Shown here: piece by piece, positions 27,293-28,048 of the stretch
Layout: each line of letters starts with the position of its first letter
How positions within the stretch are numbered: the first letter of the stretch is position 1
Origin: a virus
IMG/VR virus record: IMGVR_UViG_3300042556_001502
Coordinates: 1-28,048 of that record
DNA length: 28,048 bases
Reading direction: 5' to 3' (one strand)
Notes under the pieces: model-generated
Database searches by the model: none
Seen by the model: only the letters and a program-made list of their open reading frames with translations
What the model was told of the DNA's origin: nothing
Made by a program: the position numbers and the translations under genes

Positions 27293-28048
27293 TTAACCCC
27301 TAATAAAGACGCCGCTGAAGAACGTGGAATGGGCGCCACTACTTGTGAAGAAATAGAGCAATGCGCCAGTTCCATCGATCGTTCCATATATTTCAACGTA
27401 GTCAGTTGATCCGTTTAGATAGACCAGAGCCGAGATCGATGGAGTCTCGTAGCCGTTGCTACTAAGTCCAGTGAATTCAGATGTGCGATAAGCGGAGCCG
27501 TTTTTATAGATGTGAATCTTTGTCGCCGTCGTTGATGTGTCGGATGCCATCGATATACCAGCACTAATTTGGTAGTAACCGGCAGTTGTAGGCGTAAAAG
27601 TCGACGTCGCAAAATTGCCTGCTGTGTCGTATTCTTCAGTGCCAAATACAACTTTGGTTGCGACGCCAGTCGTGGGGTTTTGCGTTGACGAAGATGTTGC
27701 GGAGAATGCTGGGCCAATGGTTGCCGCTGCCGTAGGAGGCACATTCAACACCACCCAATCAGTCCCGTCATACTCAACGTCAGAAATCCAGTTGATCGGA
27801 ACCTGCGTCGAGGTGACCGCCTGCTTCGTTCCGGTGGAGTCATAATATTTCAGGTTCTTGGCGGTATGCCCGGAAACGGCAAGCGTCGGAGTAGCACCGG
27901 ATGCAGCGTTGAACGTGACTCGGAAGCGTTGCCCGGTAGCGTTTGCGGTACTCGCTGGCGTCGGCGTCAGGGTGTAGGCGGTATCGGTTCCGCCCGTAGT
28001 CCAAGGTGCATAGCTCGCCTGATTACCCAACGACGTGAGCGCAGCCTT
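27293..28048 (-). CDS. Tail fibre-like protein with C1q-like C-terminal domain, partial (5' end off the right edge)
   Basis: The frame is open to the right window edge; the TTG at 28028-28030 is not needed as a start. At least 251 residues remain. The N-terminal visible part is a Thr, Ala and Gly-rich beta structure with TLAVSGHTAKNLKYYD and YDGTDWVVLNV. From about residue 110 the pattern of FGTEEYDTAGNF, TTAGYYQISAGI and IHIYKNGSAY is that of a C1q/TNF-like jelly roll, a trimeric receptor-binding or fibre-tip fold in phages. It is the first gene of the visible late cluster at this end. Confidence 0.82.
   Translation of the reverse strand, partial: KAALTSLGNQASYAPWTTGGTDTAYTLTPTPASTANATGQRFRVTFNAASGATPTLAVSGHTAKNLKYYDSTGTKQAVTSTQVPINWISDVEYDGTDWVVLNVPPTAAATIGPAFSATSSSTQNPTTGVATKVVFGTEEYDTAGNFATSTFTPTTAGYYQISAGISMASDTSTTATKIHIYKNGSAYRTSEFTGLSSNGYETPSISALVYLNGSTDYVEIYGTIDGTGALLYFFTSSGAHSTFFSGVFIRG

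Noticed and set aside
1-28048. tRNA genes, CRISPR arrays and insertion sequences.
   Set aside because: No cloverleaf pattern, no regularly spaced repeats with spacers and no transposase-like protein were seen on either strand by eye.

Overview
The window is a phage genome (or prophage) segment cut out of a larger molecule: genes run off both ends. It encodes small and large terminase, a P22-type portal, a scaffold-like protein, a tail fibre-like protein, a lysis cassette, a primase-helicase, an ERF annealing protein and SSB. A nested Rz/Rz1 spanin pair implies a Gram-negative host, most likely a proteobacterium; the genus cannot be told. No integrase, repressor or RNA polymerase gene is visible, so whether the phage is temperate is open. 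The portal, terminase and scaffold order suggests a podovirus-like head module.

Layout. (1) 1-8884, minus strand: the packaging/head module read right to left: TerS, an RNA ligase, TerL, a 14-residue basic peptide, an ADP-ribosyltransferase-like protein, portal, a 428-residue probable virion protein, a 117-residue protein, an HNH endonuclease and a scaffold-like protein running off the left edge. Internal sigma70-like promoters lie at about 6163-6190 and 1220-1247. (2) 8885-9585: a 700-base non-coding region with G-runs on the minus strand, a cluster of GTAC-centred octamers and a rightward promoter. (3) 9625-11034, plus strand: eight very small early genes closed by a hairpin terminator. (4) 11088-14511, minus strand: a Cro-like repressor, a second HNH endonuclease, a D5-type primase-helicase and an 80-residue protein. 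(5) 14560-14600: two overlapping face-to-face promoters with a palindromic operator. (6) 14622-17084, plus strand: small genes separated by six structured elements that look like integron attC sites. (7) 17227-25494, plus strand: Gp157-like protein, ERF, SSB, DNA methyltransferase, PD-(D/E)XK nuclease, a third HNH endonuclease and small genes; two more attC-like elements lie at 24400-24808. (8) 25497-28048, minus strand: Rz/Rz1, holin candidate, DUF5675-like endolysin candidate, membrane proteins, an XkdW-like protein and a C1q-like fibre running off the right edge.

The most striking signal is the set of eight attC-like sites. Each has an outer TAAC...GTTA pair and imperfectly paired arms with an unpaired G in the right arm; in seven of the eight an unpaired T also lies about 6-8 bases closer to the loop. 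Those are the extrahelical bases of the recombinogenic strand of integron attC sites. The window has no integron integrase, so this looks like a cluster of attC sites lacking an integrase (CALIN-like) carried by a phage, with the cassette genes read from phage promoters. By the side of the extrahelical bases, the sites point opposite to the genes. Several proteins carry tails or starts encoded by the attC arms (NAKVTG, NANVTG, NAKLTG).

The genes fit a coherent programme: the right-of-centre plus-strand operon supplies recombination, single-strand binding, modification and accessory functions; the central minus-strand operon supplies replication; the flanking minus-strand blocks supply packaging, virion assembly and lysis.
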